Shown: positions 34,895 through 43,955, counted from the stretch's first letter. The stretch is 64,000 bases of DNA from Streptomyces guryensis (GCF_021261325.1 NZ_JAJSBI010000002.1:1-64000), one strand, 5' to 3'. Notes: generated by a model not told the origin, from the sequence alone. Translations and numbers: made by a program.

Positions 34895-35488
34895 CTACGG
34901 CTTCCGCCGCCTCCACTGACGTGCAGTCCGCGACCAGCTGCGCTGCCTTCGAAGCCAACGCCCGGGAGAAGAGGGCCTGGCCCGGCGATGGCTTGGAGCG
35001 AAGGGCGTTGTGCGGGCGGAGGTTGGGGAGGACGATTTGCGCAAACTGGCCATGGCTTGTGGTGCGTTGCCGGTCCGCAGCTGGGAGGCATCCTCGGTAA
35101 AGGTGGTGCCGTGTAAGTGCTGCACCGCCTTGACGGCCCAGTGATCCTTGATCGGCTTTGTGAGATGGGTCGTTGCGGCCTGCCCGGCGGTCAGGCTGGT
35201 GACGGCGTAGACGGTCTTGACGGTGGTCTTTCCGCTCTTGCGGCAGGTGCGTCGGCGCTTGACCTGGATGACCCGATGGGTACCGGGGAAGAGCAGGTTG
35301 TTCACGGCGGTGACCTTGATCCGCCGGGTCTCGCTACGGCCTTGCGGAGGGAAGTCCTTCCAGGGAGGCGACTTGAGCTGGACACGCAGCTTCGTCCGGC
35401 TCCCCTTCACGATCACGATGTAGTGGGCGTCGCGGCTCGGCAGGTGCTCGGCGTGTTCGGTCTGGGTGTGCAGGGCGTCGCTGGGCAC
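34895..35488 (-). pseudogene. Decayed ISAs1-family transposase
   Basis: The minus-strand frame carries ISAs1-type transposase segments in the right order: '[20 protein letters not shown]', '[20 protein letters not shown]', '[19 protein letters not shown]' and '[20 protein letters not shown]'. The first half of the family protein, including its first catalytic Asp, is missing, and after 'AMASL' the reading turns to basic noise, showing a frameshift or breakpoint. No intact ends are seen. It shows the island was visited by another element; it does not match the island's own terminal repeats. Confidence 0.7.
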
Positions 35489-35715
35489 GGGGAGTAGAGA
35501 ACTCCGTGATCACGGAAGCATTGCCCGCTTCCCTACTCGCACCCGTCAACCCGAGAGAACGTCACTTACCGCCCCGGGGAGGCGCTTTGCCGGTGCAATG
35601 ATCCCGGGTCCGACAAGCCCAGGCCGTCAACTTGATCGCGCATTTGCCCGACCGTTACCCCTTCATGGGCGGCATGCCTGATGGGCTGTCGTAGATGTGA
35701 CACACGGGGGTCAGG

Positions 35716-36447
35716 ATGGCAATCGAGCTGCCGGAGGAAGTGGTGTCGTTCCTCCAGTTCATCGGGGTGAACTGGCCGAACGTCAATGAGGACAAGGTCC
35801 GTGAATTCGCCGCGCATGTGCGGGAGTTCGCGCAGAACGTGGACAACACGCACCAGGACTCCACCGCGACGATCAAACGTCTTGGCGCGGTGTACCAGGG
35901 GGCGTCGTACGAGGCACTGCTCGCGAAGTGGGCGCAGCTGTCCAACAGCCACATGAACGAGCTGATCGAGGCCTGCCACACCGTGGCCACCGCCCTGGAT
36001 GTCGCGGCCGATGTGATCGTGGCCATGAAGGGCGAGGCGATCGCCGAACTGGTGGTGCTTGCCGCCACGTTCGTTGCGGACCAGGCGGCGGCGGTGGCGA
36101 CCCTGGGCCTCGCGGAGGCGGCCGAGGCGCTGGTCGTGGAGGCGGCAGAGAAGCTGATGGATTTCCTTGAGCAGCAGCTGGAGCAGTGCATCATCGGGCA
36201 GGTGATCGAGGCCGCCATGAACCCGTTGGTGGACGTGGTGGGGAAGGCCGTGACGGGGCTGGTGTTCCATACCACCGAATCCGCGCTCGGGGTGTCCGGC
36301 GGCGGGAGTACCGGGTTGGGCGAAGGCTTCTCGGTCGACCCCGAGCAGATGCACGCGCACGCGGAGCTGATGCGCGGCCATGCCCGGACGGTGGCCTCTC
36401 ATGCGGAGACGTTCCGGACCAAGCTCGCGACGGTGAGCTTCGAATGA
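35716..36447 (+). CDS. WXG100-like export partner of the Rhs toxin
   Basis: A 243-residue helical protein of the ESX/WXG superfamily. The first 110 residues form a helical hairpin like WXG100 proteins, with W-rich turns 'IGVNWPNVNEDKVREFA' and 'ALLAKWAQLSNSHMNEL'. The middle (105-185) is Ala-rich and hydrophobic. The tail has 'GFSVDPEQMHAHAELMRGHA', another helical pair typical of ESX substrates. Such genes precede DUF6531/Rhs toxin genes in actinobacteria and are thought to guide them to the type VII secretion system. ATGA overlap with the toxin gene supports co-production. Confidence 0.8.
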   Translation: MAIELPEEVVSFLQFIGVNWPNVNEDKVREFAAHVREFAQNVDNTHQDSTATIKRLGAVYQGASYEALLAKWAQLSNSHMNELIEACHTVATALDVAADVIVAMKGEAIAELVVLAATFVADQAAAVATLGLAEAAEALVVEAAEKLMDFLEQQLEQCIIGQVIEAAMNPLVDVVGKAVTGLVFHTTESALGVSGGGSTGLGEGFSVDPEQMHAHAELMRGHARTVASHAETFRTKLATVSFE

Positions 36448-39400
36448 CCAACCGGATCGTCAAGGCCCTGGAGGACGGGGCCCAGAAAATGGGCAAGGCC
36501 ATCGGTGAGGACGCCGGCAAGGCCGTCAAGGACTTCTATCACGACACCGGTACACGGCTGAAGAAGGTCGCTCAGAACCACGTCGAGAACGACGCCAAGC
36601 ACGCCGGCGAAATGGAGAAGATCCTCAAGGGCGGCGGCAAGGAAGACGTGCCCGGTCCGCACGTCGGCACCAGTGGCACAGGGCGGGCGTCGGGCGCGGG
36701 GCAGGGCCGCGAGCAGGCGGAGAACCGGGCCGGCGAGGGCGTCGAGGAAAACGCCGGCTCCGGGGCCCGGCGCAGCGCCCGGGACGCGCTCGACGACAAC
36801 CCGAAGCACGAGGGGCAGTCGGCCAAGGAGAAGGTCTGCGACGGCGACCCGATCGACATGGCCACCGGCCGCATGCTCATGTCCCAGACGGATATCGCGC
36901 TGCCCGGCACGCTGCCGCTGGTGTTCACCCGGACCTTCGAGTCCTCCTTCCGATCCGGCGGCTGGTTCGGCCCCGCCTGGTGCTCCACCCTCGACCAGCG
37001 CCTGCTGATCGACGACCAGGGCGTGATCTTCGTACGCGAGGACCGCTCCCTGCTCTCCTACCGGCACCCAGCACCGGGGGCAGCGACGCTGCCGGTGGAG
37101 GGAGAGCGCTGGCCGCTGGAGGCGACCGAAGACGGCTACACCGTCACCGACCCGGCCACCGGCCGCATCTGGTGCTTCACCCACCACGACGGGTCGCTGG
37201 CGCTCCTCGACCAGCTCGACGACCGCAACGGCAACTGGATCGCCTTCGACCACGACCCGGCCACCGGCGCACCCCTCGCGATCCGGCACTGCGGTGGCTA
37301 CCAGCTGAACATCACCACGGACCAGGGCCGCATCACCGGCCTGTGCCTTGCGGGAGCCGCCGAGGACGGCGGCGACCGACTCATCAAGACGTACGCATAC
37401 AACAGCGCAGGTCAGCTCATCGAGGTCGCCGACCCCGAGGGGCGTGCCATGCGCTTCGGTCTCGATGCCCTGGGCCGTATCACGTCGTGGACGGACAGCA
37501 ACGGCAGCAGCTACACCTACGCCTACGACGAACGGCACCGCTGCGTCCACCAGTCAGGAATCGCAGGGCACCTCAGCGCCACGTTCACCTACGACGCGAT
37601 CGATCCGGAAACCGGTCATCGCGTCACCGCGATCACCGACTCTCAAGGCAACACCACGCGCTACCTGATCAACGACGCGTCGCAAGTCGTCGCCGAGATC
37701 AGCCCTCTGGGCGCGGTGACCCGTTTCGAGCGTGACCGCTACAACCGCCTGCTGTCATGCACCGACCCGCTCGGCCACACGACGACCTTCACATATGACG
37801 AGGAAGGACGGCTCGTCACCGTCCACCGAGCCGACGGACGCAGCAGCCACATCGACTACAACGCTCTGGGCCTGCCCGTCCGGATCACCGGCTTCGACGG
37901 CCGAGCCATACGGCAGACCTACGACAGCCGCGGCAACCGCACCTCCCTGGCTTCCTCGACCGGCGCCACGACCACGTACGCGTACACACCGCAGGGCCAC
38001 GTGTCGGCGATGACGCATCCGGACGGCAGTACCTCGCACGTACGGTGCAACGCAGCCGGGATGCCCCTGGAGATCACGGATCCCCTGGGGAAAGCGACCC
38101 GTTACGAACGCGATGCCTTCGGCCGCCCGATCACGCTGACCAGCGCGCTGGGTGCGGCGACTCAGCTGCGCTGGACCGTCGAAGGCAAGCTCAAGACCCG
38201 GATCTTCCCGGACGGTCACGCCGAATGCTGGACCTACGACGGCGAGGGCAATCAGCGCACGCACACCGATGTCCTCGGCCAGGTGACCCGCTTCGAGTAC
38301 ACCCACTTCGACCGTCTCGCCGCGCGCACCGGCCCGGACGGCGTACGGCACGAGTTCGCCTACGACACCCGACTCCGGCTCACCCAGGTCACCAACCCGC
38401 TGGGAGAGACCTGGAGATACTCCTACGACGCCGACGGACGCCTGGCTCTCGAAGAGGACTTCGACGGGCGCGTGATGCGCTATGGCCACGACGCCGCGGG
38501 ACGCCTGGTCTCCCGCACCACCCCCATGGGGCAGACCGTCGGTTTCACACGCGATGCGCTCGGGCGCATCGTCCAGAAGGACGTCGACGGCGCGCTCACC
38601 ACGTACACGTACGACACGACGGATCAACTGGCCGCGGCAGTGAGTCCCGATGTCCGGCTGGAGCTACAGCGCGACCAGCACGGCCGCGTGCTCACCGAGA
38701 CGGTCAACGGCCGCGTCATGTCGTTCGGCTACGACGCGATCGGCCGGAGGGTCTCTCGTACCACCCCCACCGGTGTGCGTAGTTCATGGACCTATGACCA
38801 CTTCGGCAACCGCGTGCAGCTGGTCACTGGTGGACGAACCGTGACGTTCACGCGCGACGCCGTCGGACGCGAGACGAGCCGCACCTTCGAGGGCGGCCTG
38901 ACCATGGACTTCGCCTACGACCCCCTCGGCCGACTCGTCGGCCACACCAGCGCGGCGCCGGACACCGGCATCATCCAGTCACGCGCGTACCGGTACCGCG
39001 CCGACGGCCATCTCACAGGCGTCGACGATCAGTTGCACGGCCCCTCACACTTCACCCTGGACGCAGTCGGCCGCGTCACCGCCGTCAACGCCCACAACTG
39101 GAGCGAGACCTACGCCTACGACGCCGCGGGCAACCAGACGGCCGCCACCTGGCCCGACGTCCTCGCCCCTGAAGGCCAGGGCGAGCGCACCTACACCGGG
39201 ACCCGCATCGACCGCGCCGGCGGCCTGCGTTACGAGTACGACGCAGCCGGCCGCACCGTGCTGCGCCAGAAGACTCGCCTTTCCCGCAAACCCGACATCT
39301 GGCGCTACCACTACAACGCCGAGGACCAGCTCACGTCCGTCACCACCCCCGACGGCACGACCTGGCGCTACCTCTACGACCCGCTCGGCCGACGCACGGC

Positions 39401-40298
39401 CAAGCAACGCCTCGACGCCGGCGCAGCCGTCGTGGAACAGGTCGATTTCGCTTGGGACGGGAGCACCCTCTGCGAGGAAACCCAGAGCACGACCGGCGTC
39501 ACCCTCACCTGGGACCACGACGGCCGACGCCCCGTCGCTCAGTACGAACGCAAGCCGCTGTCGACGACCGAAGTCGACGAGCGCTTCTTCGCCATCGTCA
39601 CCGACGTCGTCGGCACCCCCACCGAGCTGATCGACGAACATGGACGCCTCGCGGCCCGCACCCGCACGACGCTGTGGGGAACCACTGCCTGGGACCACGG
39701 CGCCACGGCTCATACCCCACTACGCTTCCCTGGGCAGTACCACGACGCCGAGACCGGGCTCCACTACAACCATCACCGCATCTACGACCCCGTCACCGCT
39801 CGGTACCTCACGCCCGACCCCCTGGGCCTGGCGCCTGCACCCAACCCGGCGTCATACGTGCACAATCCGCACGTCTGGAGCGACCCACTCGGCCTCGCTC
39901 CCAAGGAATGCGACCCTGATAATGTCCCGGGCACCAAGCGCACCTATGAGGAAGCCAAAGCCAAGGCACTCAGGGACGCAGGTATTCCAGAGGGTGCGGT
40001 CCCCCTGGAGAGCAACGATTGGGTAGAGGCCACGACGCCGGAGTGGCAAGGCGGCAAGCAGCTCATGGATGAGAACCACCAACCGATCTACTACACGGAG
40101 GAGATATACGAACACCCCAACGGCGAGAACCTCATCGTGTTCCAGGACCACCACTTCGGTCATCAGGAACCCGGAACCCCTGGCCATCAACCCGCACACG
40201 TCCACGTGCGACCGATAGACGACACCCGCAATGGGCAAGTCCCCGGAGCCGAAGAGCACTATTACTATGACCGTTCCACTCATCCCAGCCGACCCTGA
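36444..40298 (+). CDS. Rhs/YD-repeat polymorphic toxin with His-rich C-terminal tip
   Basis: A 1284-residue toxin. Residues 1-130 are polar and helical. DUF6531 starts near 132 ('CDGDPIDMATGRMLMSQTDI'). Dozens of YD repeats (about 300-1080; for example 'TYAYDERHR', 'FAYDPLGRLVGH') should fold into a shell. The Rhs core ends with 'RYLTPDPLGLAPAPNP' near residue 1120 and a second 'DPLGL' near 1150. The last roughly 133 residues are the toxin: 'WVEATTPEWQGGKQLMDENH', then 'FQDHHFGHQEPGTPGHQPAH' with 'VHVRP' and 'EEHYYYD'. The cluster of His residues suggests a metal-dependent nuclease, possibly a predicted Ntox/HNH type; the exact family is uncertain. Immunity genes follow, the first overlapping by 32 bases. 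Confidence 0.87.
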   Translation: MTNRIVKALEDGAQKMGKAIGEDAGKAVKDFYHDTGTRLKKVAQNHVENDAKHAGEMEKILKGGGKEDVPGPHVGTSGTGRASGAGQGREQAENRAGEGVEENAGSGARRSARDALDDNPKHEGQSAKEKVCDGDPIDMATGRMLMSQTDIALPGTLPLVFTRTFESSFRSGGWFGPAWCSTLDQRLLIDDQGVIFVREDRSLLSYRHPAPGAATLPVEGERWPLEATEDGYTVTDPATGRIWCFTHHDGSLALLDQLDDRNGNWIAFDHDPATGAPLAIRHCGGYQLNITTDQGRITGLCLAGAAEDGGDRLIKTYAYNSAGQLIEVADPEGRAMRFGLDALGRITSWTDSNGSSYTYAYDERHRCVHQSGIAGHLSATFTYDAIDPETGHRVTAITDSQGNTTRYLINDASQVVAEISPLGAVTRFERDRYNRLLSCTDPLGHTTTFTYDEEGRLVTVHRADGRSSHIDYNALGLPVRITGFDGRAIRQTYDSRGNRTSLASSTGATTTYAYTPQGHVSAMTHPDGSTSHVRCNAAGMPLEITDPLGKATRYERDAFGRPITLTSALGAATQLRWTVEGKLKTRIFPDGHAECWTYDGEGNQRTHTDVLGQVTRFEYTHFDRLAARTGPDGVRHEFAYDTRLRLTQVTNPLGETWRYSYDADGRLALEEDFDGRVMRYGHDAAGRLVSRTTPMGQTVGFTRDALGRIVQKDVDGALTTYTYDTTDQLAAAVSPDVRLELQRDQHGRVLTETVNGRVMSFGYDAIGRRVSRTTPTGVRSSWTYDHFGNRVQLVTGGRTVTFTRDAVGRETSRTFEGGLTMDFAYDPLGRLVGHTSAAPDTGIIQSRAYRYRADGHLTGVDDQLHGPSHFTLDAVGRVTAVNAHNWSETYAYDAAGNQTAATWPDVLAPEGQGERTYTGTRIDRAGGLRYEYDAAGRTVLRQKTRLSRKPDIWRYHYNAEDQLTSVTTPDGTTWRYLYDPLGRRTAKQRLDAGAAVVEQVDFAWDGSTLCEETQSTTGVTLTWDHDGRRPVAQYERKPLSTTEVDERFFAIVTDVVGTPTELIDEHGRLAARTRTTLWGTTAWDHGATAHTPLRFPGQYHDAETGLHYNHHRIYDPVTARYLTPDPLGLAPAPNPASYVHNPHVWSDPLGLAPKECDPDNVPGTKRTYEEAKAKALRDAGIPEGAVPLESNDWVEATTPEWQGGKQLMDENHQPIYYTEEIYEHPNGENLIVFQDHHFGHQEPGTPGHQPAHVHVRPIDDTRNGQVPGAEEHYYYDRSTHPSRP

Positions 40299-40764
40299 GC
40301 CGCTGCGCCGGCTTTACGGCGAATTTCCCGGCCTGGACGAATTCAGGCTCCGCTCGATCAACATCGACCGGGCGGGCCCCTCGCTCACGCTCCGTATCGA
40401 CCTCCTGGATTTCCCCGGCCACCCGCCGGAGGAGTGGGTGGCAAACCAGTGCGACGTGGTGCAGTGCCACATCCACTTCCTGGCGGTTGATCAACTCGCG
40501 CTGGAGGAGTGGAATCCGCCGACGAGGGCACGGCTCACCACCACACCCACGGCGGAACCTCGGATGATTGATGTGTCCGTCCGTGGCCCTGGGGTTTCGC
40601 TCGATTTCCAGAGCCACGAGCAAGTGACCATCCGTCACATCAGCGGCTTCCGCATGGCACCCGATGGTTCGGACGAGGTCCCCCACCAGTTCCTCAGCAA
40701 GCTCGACGCACACCGCTTCTCGACGATCCCCCGCACCTACGAAAAGACCTTCTATGCGCGCTGA
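40267..40764 (+). CDS. Imm50-like immunity protein, copy 1
   Basis: A 165-residue soluble protein beginning inside the last 32 bases of the toxin gene (ATG 40267), the usual position of the cognate immunity gene. The pattern 'LRRLYGEFPGLDEFRLRSIN', 'GPSLTLRIDLLDFPGHPPEE' and 'VVQCHIHFLAVDQLALEEW' matches my memory of the Imm50 family. It should bind and block the C-terminal toxin domain in the producing cell. A second, shorter paralogue follows, overlapping by 11 bases. Confidence 0.72.
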   Translation: MTVPLIPADPEPLRRLYGEFPGLDEFRLRSINIDRAGPSLTLRIDLLDFPGHPPEEWVANQCDVVQCHIHFLAVDQLALEEWNPPTRARLTTTPTAEPRMIDVSVRGPGVSLDFQSHEQVTIRHISGFRMAPDGSDEVPHQFLSKLDAHRFSTIPRTYEKTFYAR

Positions 40765-41161
40765 CAGCTGGGTTCAACTGCTCACGGGGCCCGCACTCAT
40801 CGCGAGCCTCTACGATTCCCCGCCAGAGCTGAGCGCATGCGCCCTCTTCTACGTCCATCTCGACGAGCGCGCAGATTCCGTGACACTGGGATTCGATACC
40901 TCGCACCTCCCGTCAAACCCGCGCACGGAATGGCAGGAGAAACCCTTCAATGCCTTCGAGTTTCATTTGCAGTTCGAATCCGTTTCAGGACTTCGCGTCG
41001 CGGGATGGGCTGCACCAGCGCAGAAGAACATTCTGATGTCTGCACGCGAGGCCGGAGGCGTAAAATTTTCGGCGACCGCGCCTGGATCACTGCTCGAATT
41101 CGCGGCGGACCGGGTCCGAGTCGCGCGGACGCGTACCTATCTCGCCTCGGCAGCACCCTGA
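40754..41161 (+). CDS. Imm50-like immunity protein, copy 2
   Basis: A 135-residue protein with the same layout as the gene before it: 'LLTGPALIASLYDSPPELSA', then 'DSVTLGFDTSHLPSNPRTEW' and 'FEFHLQFESVSGLRVAGW'. It is shorter at the C-terminus. Two different immunity proteins behind one toxin suggest that one protects against an earlier or foreign toxin variant. It is the last intact island gene; the right terminal repeat lies 79 bases after its stop. GC content and codon bias are lower than in the flanking core genes. Confidence 0.65.
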   Translation: MRADSWVQLLTGPALIASLYDSPPELSACALFYVHLDERADSVTLGFDTSHLPSNPRTEWQEKPFNAFEFHLQFESVSGLRVAGWAAPAQKNILMSAREAGGVKFSATAPGSLLEFAADRVRVARTRTYLASAAP

Positions 41162-41239
41162 TGGGGAGGCCAATCCTTCTTCCTGTAGCCGCGTCGGGAT
41201 CAAGACCCTCGATCTCATGTCGGCGGCGCTCTCCGGAAA

Positions 41240-41257
41240 TGGTGGATTCCCAAGCAA
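41240..41257 (-). repeat. Right terminal inverted repeat of the island
   Basis: Read on the minus strand it is TTGCTTGGGAATCCACCA. It differs from the left end only at two positions and ends 3 bases inside the right boundary; the left copy is 4 bases inside. Confidence 0.8.
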
Positions 41258-41260
41258 AAG

Positions 41261-41861
41261 GACGCTGGCTCTGCAGATCGAGCACAACCGTTCGGCACGT
41301 GGCCTGGCAGGGATGATCTTCACCCGTGACGACCGCGCGGGCGAGGGCAAGCTCTCCTCCCGTCTCGGCCTGGTCACCAACGCGGTGGAGGTCGAGGACG
41401 GGCAGGACCTGTACGCCTACGTCGTCGACCACCTCTCGCAGGGCGGCCGCGCGGACTACGTCATCGCGGACGAGGCGCAGTTCCTGGCGCCGGAGCAGAT
41501 AGACCAACTCGCGCGCGTGGTCGACGACCTGGGCCTCGACGTCTATGCCTTCGGCATCACGACCGACTTCCGCACCAAGCTGTTCCCCGGCTCCCAGCGC
41601 CTTGTCGAGCTGGCCGACCGCGTCGAGGTCCTCCAGGTGGAGGCCCTGTGCTGGTGCGGCGCGCGCGCCACACACAACGCCCGGACGGTGGGCGGCGCCA
41701 TGGTCGTCGAGGGCGCGCAGGTCGTCGTCGGCGACGTCAACCAGTCGGAGGCCGTCGGCTACGAGGTCCTCTGCCGCCGCCACCACCGCCGCCGTATGAC
41801 GGCGACGACATCCGGCTCGGCGACGCTTTCCCCGGACGTGCTGCCGGTCTCGCAGGCCTAG
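41261..41861 (+). pseudogene. tdk: 3' remainder of the native thymidine kinase gene
   Basis: From GACG 41261 the frame reads 'TLALQIEHNRSARGLAGMIF' and continues to the normal tdk end, including the zinc-site cysteines and 'DEAQFLAP'. The first 16 codons, with the P-loop glycines and lysine, are on the far side of the island. An open frame from ATG 41217 in the island runs into it, giving 'GNGGFPSKRTLALQ' in place of GTMDCGKST, so any product could not bind ATP normally. The frame is otherwise undamaged, which suggests either a recent insertion or some retained use. Confidence 0.85.
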
Positions 41862-41877
41862 AAGGACCGCCCTGCGC

Positions 41878-42681
41878 TCAGCGCGGGCTCTCGATCAGGC
41901 AGAAGCGGGCGCCCTCGGGGTCGGCGACCGTGGCCACGCGCCCGTGGGCGCTGTCCCTCGGGGACTTGAGGACATGACCGCCCAGGTCCACGAGGCGGAC
42001 GACGGCTTCGTCCGTGTCGGCGACTTCGAAGTACGTGATCCAGTGCGGGCCCCGGTCGCGCGGCAGGGCGGTGCCCACGCCGTGGATACCGGCGACCGGA
42101 CGGCCCCCGACGTGCAGACTCACGTAGTCGAAGTCGGCGGAGACGACCGGCTCCTCCTCGTAGCCGAAGACCGTCTCGTAGAACTTGGCCACGCTCGCCG
42201 ACTCGAAGGTCAGCAGCTCGTTCCAGGCCGGGGTGCCGGGCACGCCCGTGAGAGCAGTGCCGAGGTACTCGGCCGCCTGCCAGATGCCGAAGACGGCGCC
42301 GGAGGGGTCCGAGCCGATCGCGAGACGCCCGGCCTCGGCGGCGTCCAGGGGGCCCACCCCGATCGTGCCGCCGCACAGCCGCACCGTCTCGGCCGTCAGG
42401 TCCACGTCGTCCGAGGCGAGGTAGGGCGTCCAGGCGATCGGCAGATGGCGGTCCGGCGGCAGCTGGCCGATGCCGGCCACCTCGTAGCCGTCGAGCAGGG
42501 CCCGTGCGTACGGGCCGAGCTGCTGGGGGCCCGGCTGGAACTCCCAGCCGAACAGCGAACCGTAGAAGTCCTGGGTCGCGGCCAGTCCGTGCACCATCAG
42601 GCTCACCCAGCAGGGCGTGCCGGGCGCGTGCTGGGCGTGCGCCTCGCCGTTCGGGCCGGCCGACCGCCGTGCCTCCGTCAT
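41878..42681 (-). CDS. Two-domain VOC (glyoxalase-like) protein
   Basis: A 267-residue protein made of two VOC modules (about residues 22-130 and 145-262). Each has the beta-alpha-beta-beta-beta order: 'CWVSLMVHGLAATQDFYGSL' opens the first and 'WNELLTFESASVAKFYETVF' the second. The family includes lyases, dioxygenases and antibiotic-binding proteins, usually with a metal; the usual His/Glu metal ligands are not all obvious here, so an enzymatic role is open. ATG 42681 is used. It is convergent with the tdk remnant (16-base gap) and divergent from the sulfurtransferase gene. Confidence 0.82.
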   Translation of the reverse strand: MTEARRSAGPNGEAHAQHAPGTPCWVSLMVHGLAATQDFYGSLFGWEFQPGPQQLGPYARALLDGYEVAGIGQLPPDRHLPIAWTPYLASDDVDLTAETVRLCGGTIGVGPLDAAEAGRLAIGSDPSGAVFGIWQAAEYLGTALTGVPGTPAWNELLTFESASVAKFYETVFGYEEEPVVSADFDYVSLHVGGRPVAGIHGVGTALPRDRGPHWITYFEVADTDEAVVRLVDLGGHVLKSPRDSAHGRVATVADPEGARFCLIESPR

Positions 42682-42965
42682 CGTCACTCTCTCCTCGACC
42701 CCTCGCGGTCGCCGTGTCGCTTCCGCACTCCGGATCTCCGTGCAGATGCTCGCACCACAGATGCGACCGCGCGCTCCGGGCGCGCCGCATGCCAGGAGGA
42801 TGCCCGGTGTGCGGTTTGTCGTCCGTTTCTGTGCGATTGCCGACGGGTGTCGATCAGCTGTACAGCATGTGCCCGAACCCGTACGCCTCGTGATCGGGCC
42901 TGTCCGGCGGAGCAGAGTAGCCGGACCTGGACGAAGCGGCCACCCCGTGCGCAAGGATGGTGGCC

Positions 42966-43817
42966 ATGAACGCCATCATCTCCGCTTCCGAACTCGCGAG
43001 TGGCCTGGCGGGGCCGCGCCCGCCCGTACTGCTCGACGTCCGCTGGCAGCTCAGTGTGGCCAAGGCGGCCGGCGAACCGCCCTTCGACGGCCGGGCCGCC
43101 TACGCGGCCGGGCACATCCCCGGTGCCGTCTACGTCGACCTGGACTCGGAACTCGCCTCCGCGCCCGGCGAACGCGGCCGTCACCCGCTGCCCGAGCTGG
43201 AGGTCTTCGGTGCCGCCATGCGACGGGCGGGCGTCTCGGCCGGGACTCCGGTGATCGTGTACGACGGCGGGCAGGGCTGGGCGGCGGCCCGCGCGTGGTG
43301 GCTGCTGCGCTGGACGGGTCACCCGGACGTGCGGGTCCTCGACGGCGGGTTGCCGTCGTGGGAGGGGGCGCTGGAGACGTCGGCCCCCGCGCCCGCGGAG
43401 GGCGACTTCGAGCCGGTTCCGGGCGGTGCGGGGCTGCTGGACGCCGACGGCGCGGCGGGACTCGCGCGGGCCGGGGTGCTGTTCGACGCGCGGGCGGGGG
43501 AGCGGTACCGCGGGGAGGTGGAGCCGATCGACCGGGTCGGCGGGCACATCCCCGGGGCGGTGTCGGCGCCCACCAACGAGAACGGGGGGGCCGACGGCCG
43601 GTTCCTGCCCGCCGAGGAACTGGCCGAGAGGTTCAAGGCGCTCGGCGCCGCCGACGGTTCGCCGGTCGGTGTGTACTGCGGCTCGGGTGTCTCCGGGGCG
43701 CACGAGGTGCTGGCCCTGGCGGTCGCGGGGATCGACGCGGCGCTGTACGTGGGCTCGTGGTCGGAGTGGTCGCAGGATTCGTCACGGCCGGTTGCCGTGG
43801 GGGCTGATCCCCAGTAG
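42966..43817 (+). CDS. Thiosulfate/3-mercaptopyruvate sulfurtransferase
   Basis: A 283-residue tandem rhodanese. The first, inactive domain (residues 5-135) has 'LLDVRWQLS' and 'GHIPGAVYVDLD'. The second (160-275) has 'FDARAGERYRGEVEP' and the active-site loop 'VYCGSGVSG' with persulfide-carrying C238. The CGSGVSG loop is of the thiosulfate/mercaptopyruvate type. It transfers sulfur to an acceptor such as cyanide or a thiol. ATG 42966 or ATG 42957 in the same frame may be the start. A very long hairpin follows the gene. Confidence 0.9.
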   Translation: MNAIISASELASGLAGPRPPVLLDVRWQLSVAKAAGEPPFDGRAAYAAGHIPGAVYVDLDSELASAPGERGRHPLPELEVFGAAMRRAGVSAGTPVIVYDGGQGWAAARAWWLLRWTGHPDVRVLDGGLPSWEGALETSAPAPAEGDFEPVPGGAGLLDADGAAGLARAGVLFDARAGERYRGEVEPIDRVGGHIPGAVSAPTNENGGADGRFLPAEELAERFKALGAADGSPVGVYCGSGVSGAHEVLALAVAGIDAALYVGSWSEWSQDSSRPVAVGADPQ

Positions 43818-43955
43818 CCCTGGGGTGCCGCGGGGGAGCGGGCTCGCCGGCGCCGGCCGGGTGCCGCCTGCGCCCACCCGTGCCGCCCTGGGCGGCACGA
43901 ATGCCCGCAGGCCGCGCAGGGTGGGGTGTTGCCGGAAGCGGTACGAATGCCTGCA

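Larger units (their letters stand above)
32021..41260. mobile_element. 9.24-kb island inserted into the P-loop codons of tdk
   Basis: The ends are defined by the broken native tdk on either side, by inverted repeats TTGCTTGGGTATCCGCCA (32025-32042) and its partner (41240-41257), and by GAC at 32018-32020 and 41261-41263 as a possible 3-bp target duplication. Cargo in order is a replacement tdk, two unknown paralogous genes on the minus strand, a decayed ISAs1 transposase, and a WXG-like/Rhs toxin/immunity operon. No intact integrase or transposase is inside, so it is either non-autonomous or has lost its enzyme. Codon choice in its tdk differs from that of the native copy, indicating outside origin. 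Confidence 0.85.

Noticed and set aside
34895..35488. ISAs1 transposase as the enzyme that moved the island
   Set aside because: It is truncated and frameshifted, lies in the middle of the island, and ISAs1 elements usually make longer target duplications than 3 bp.
32021..41260. Integrative element using a tRNA or phage-type attachment site
   Set aside because: No tRNA is at the junctions, no integrase gene is in the insert, and the target is the tdk coding sequence.
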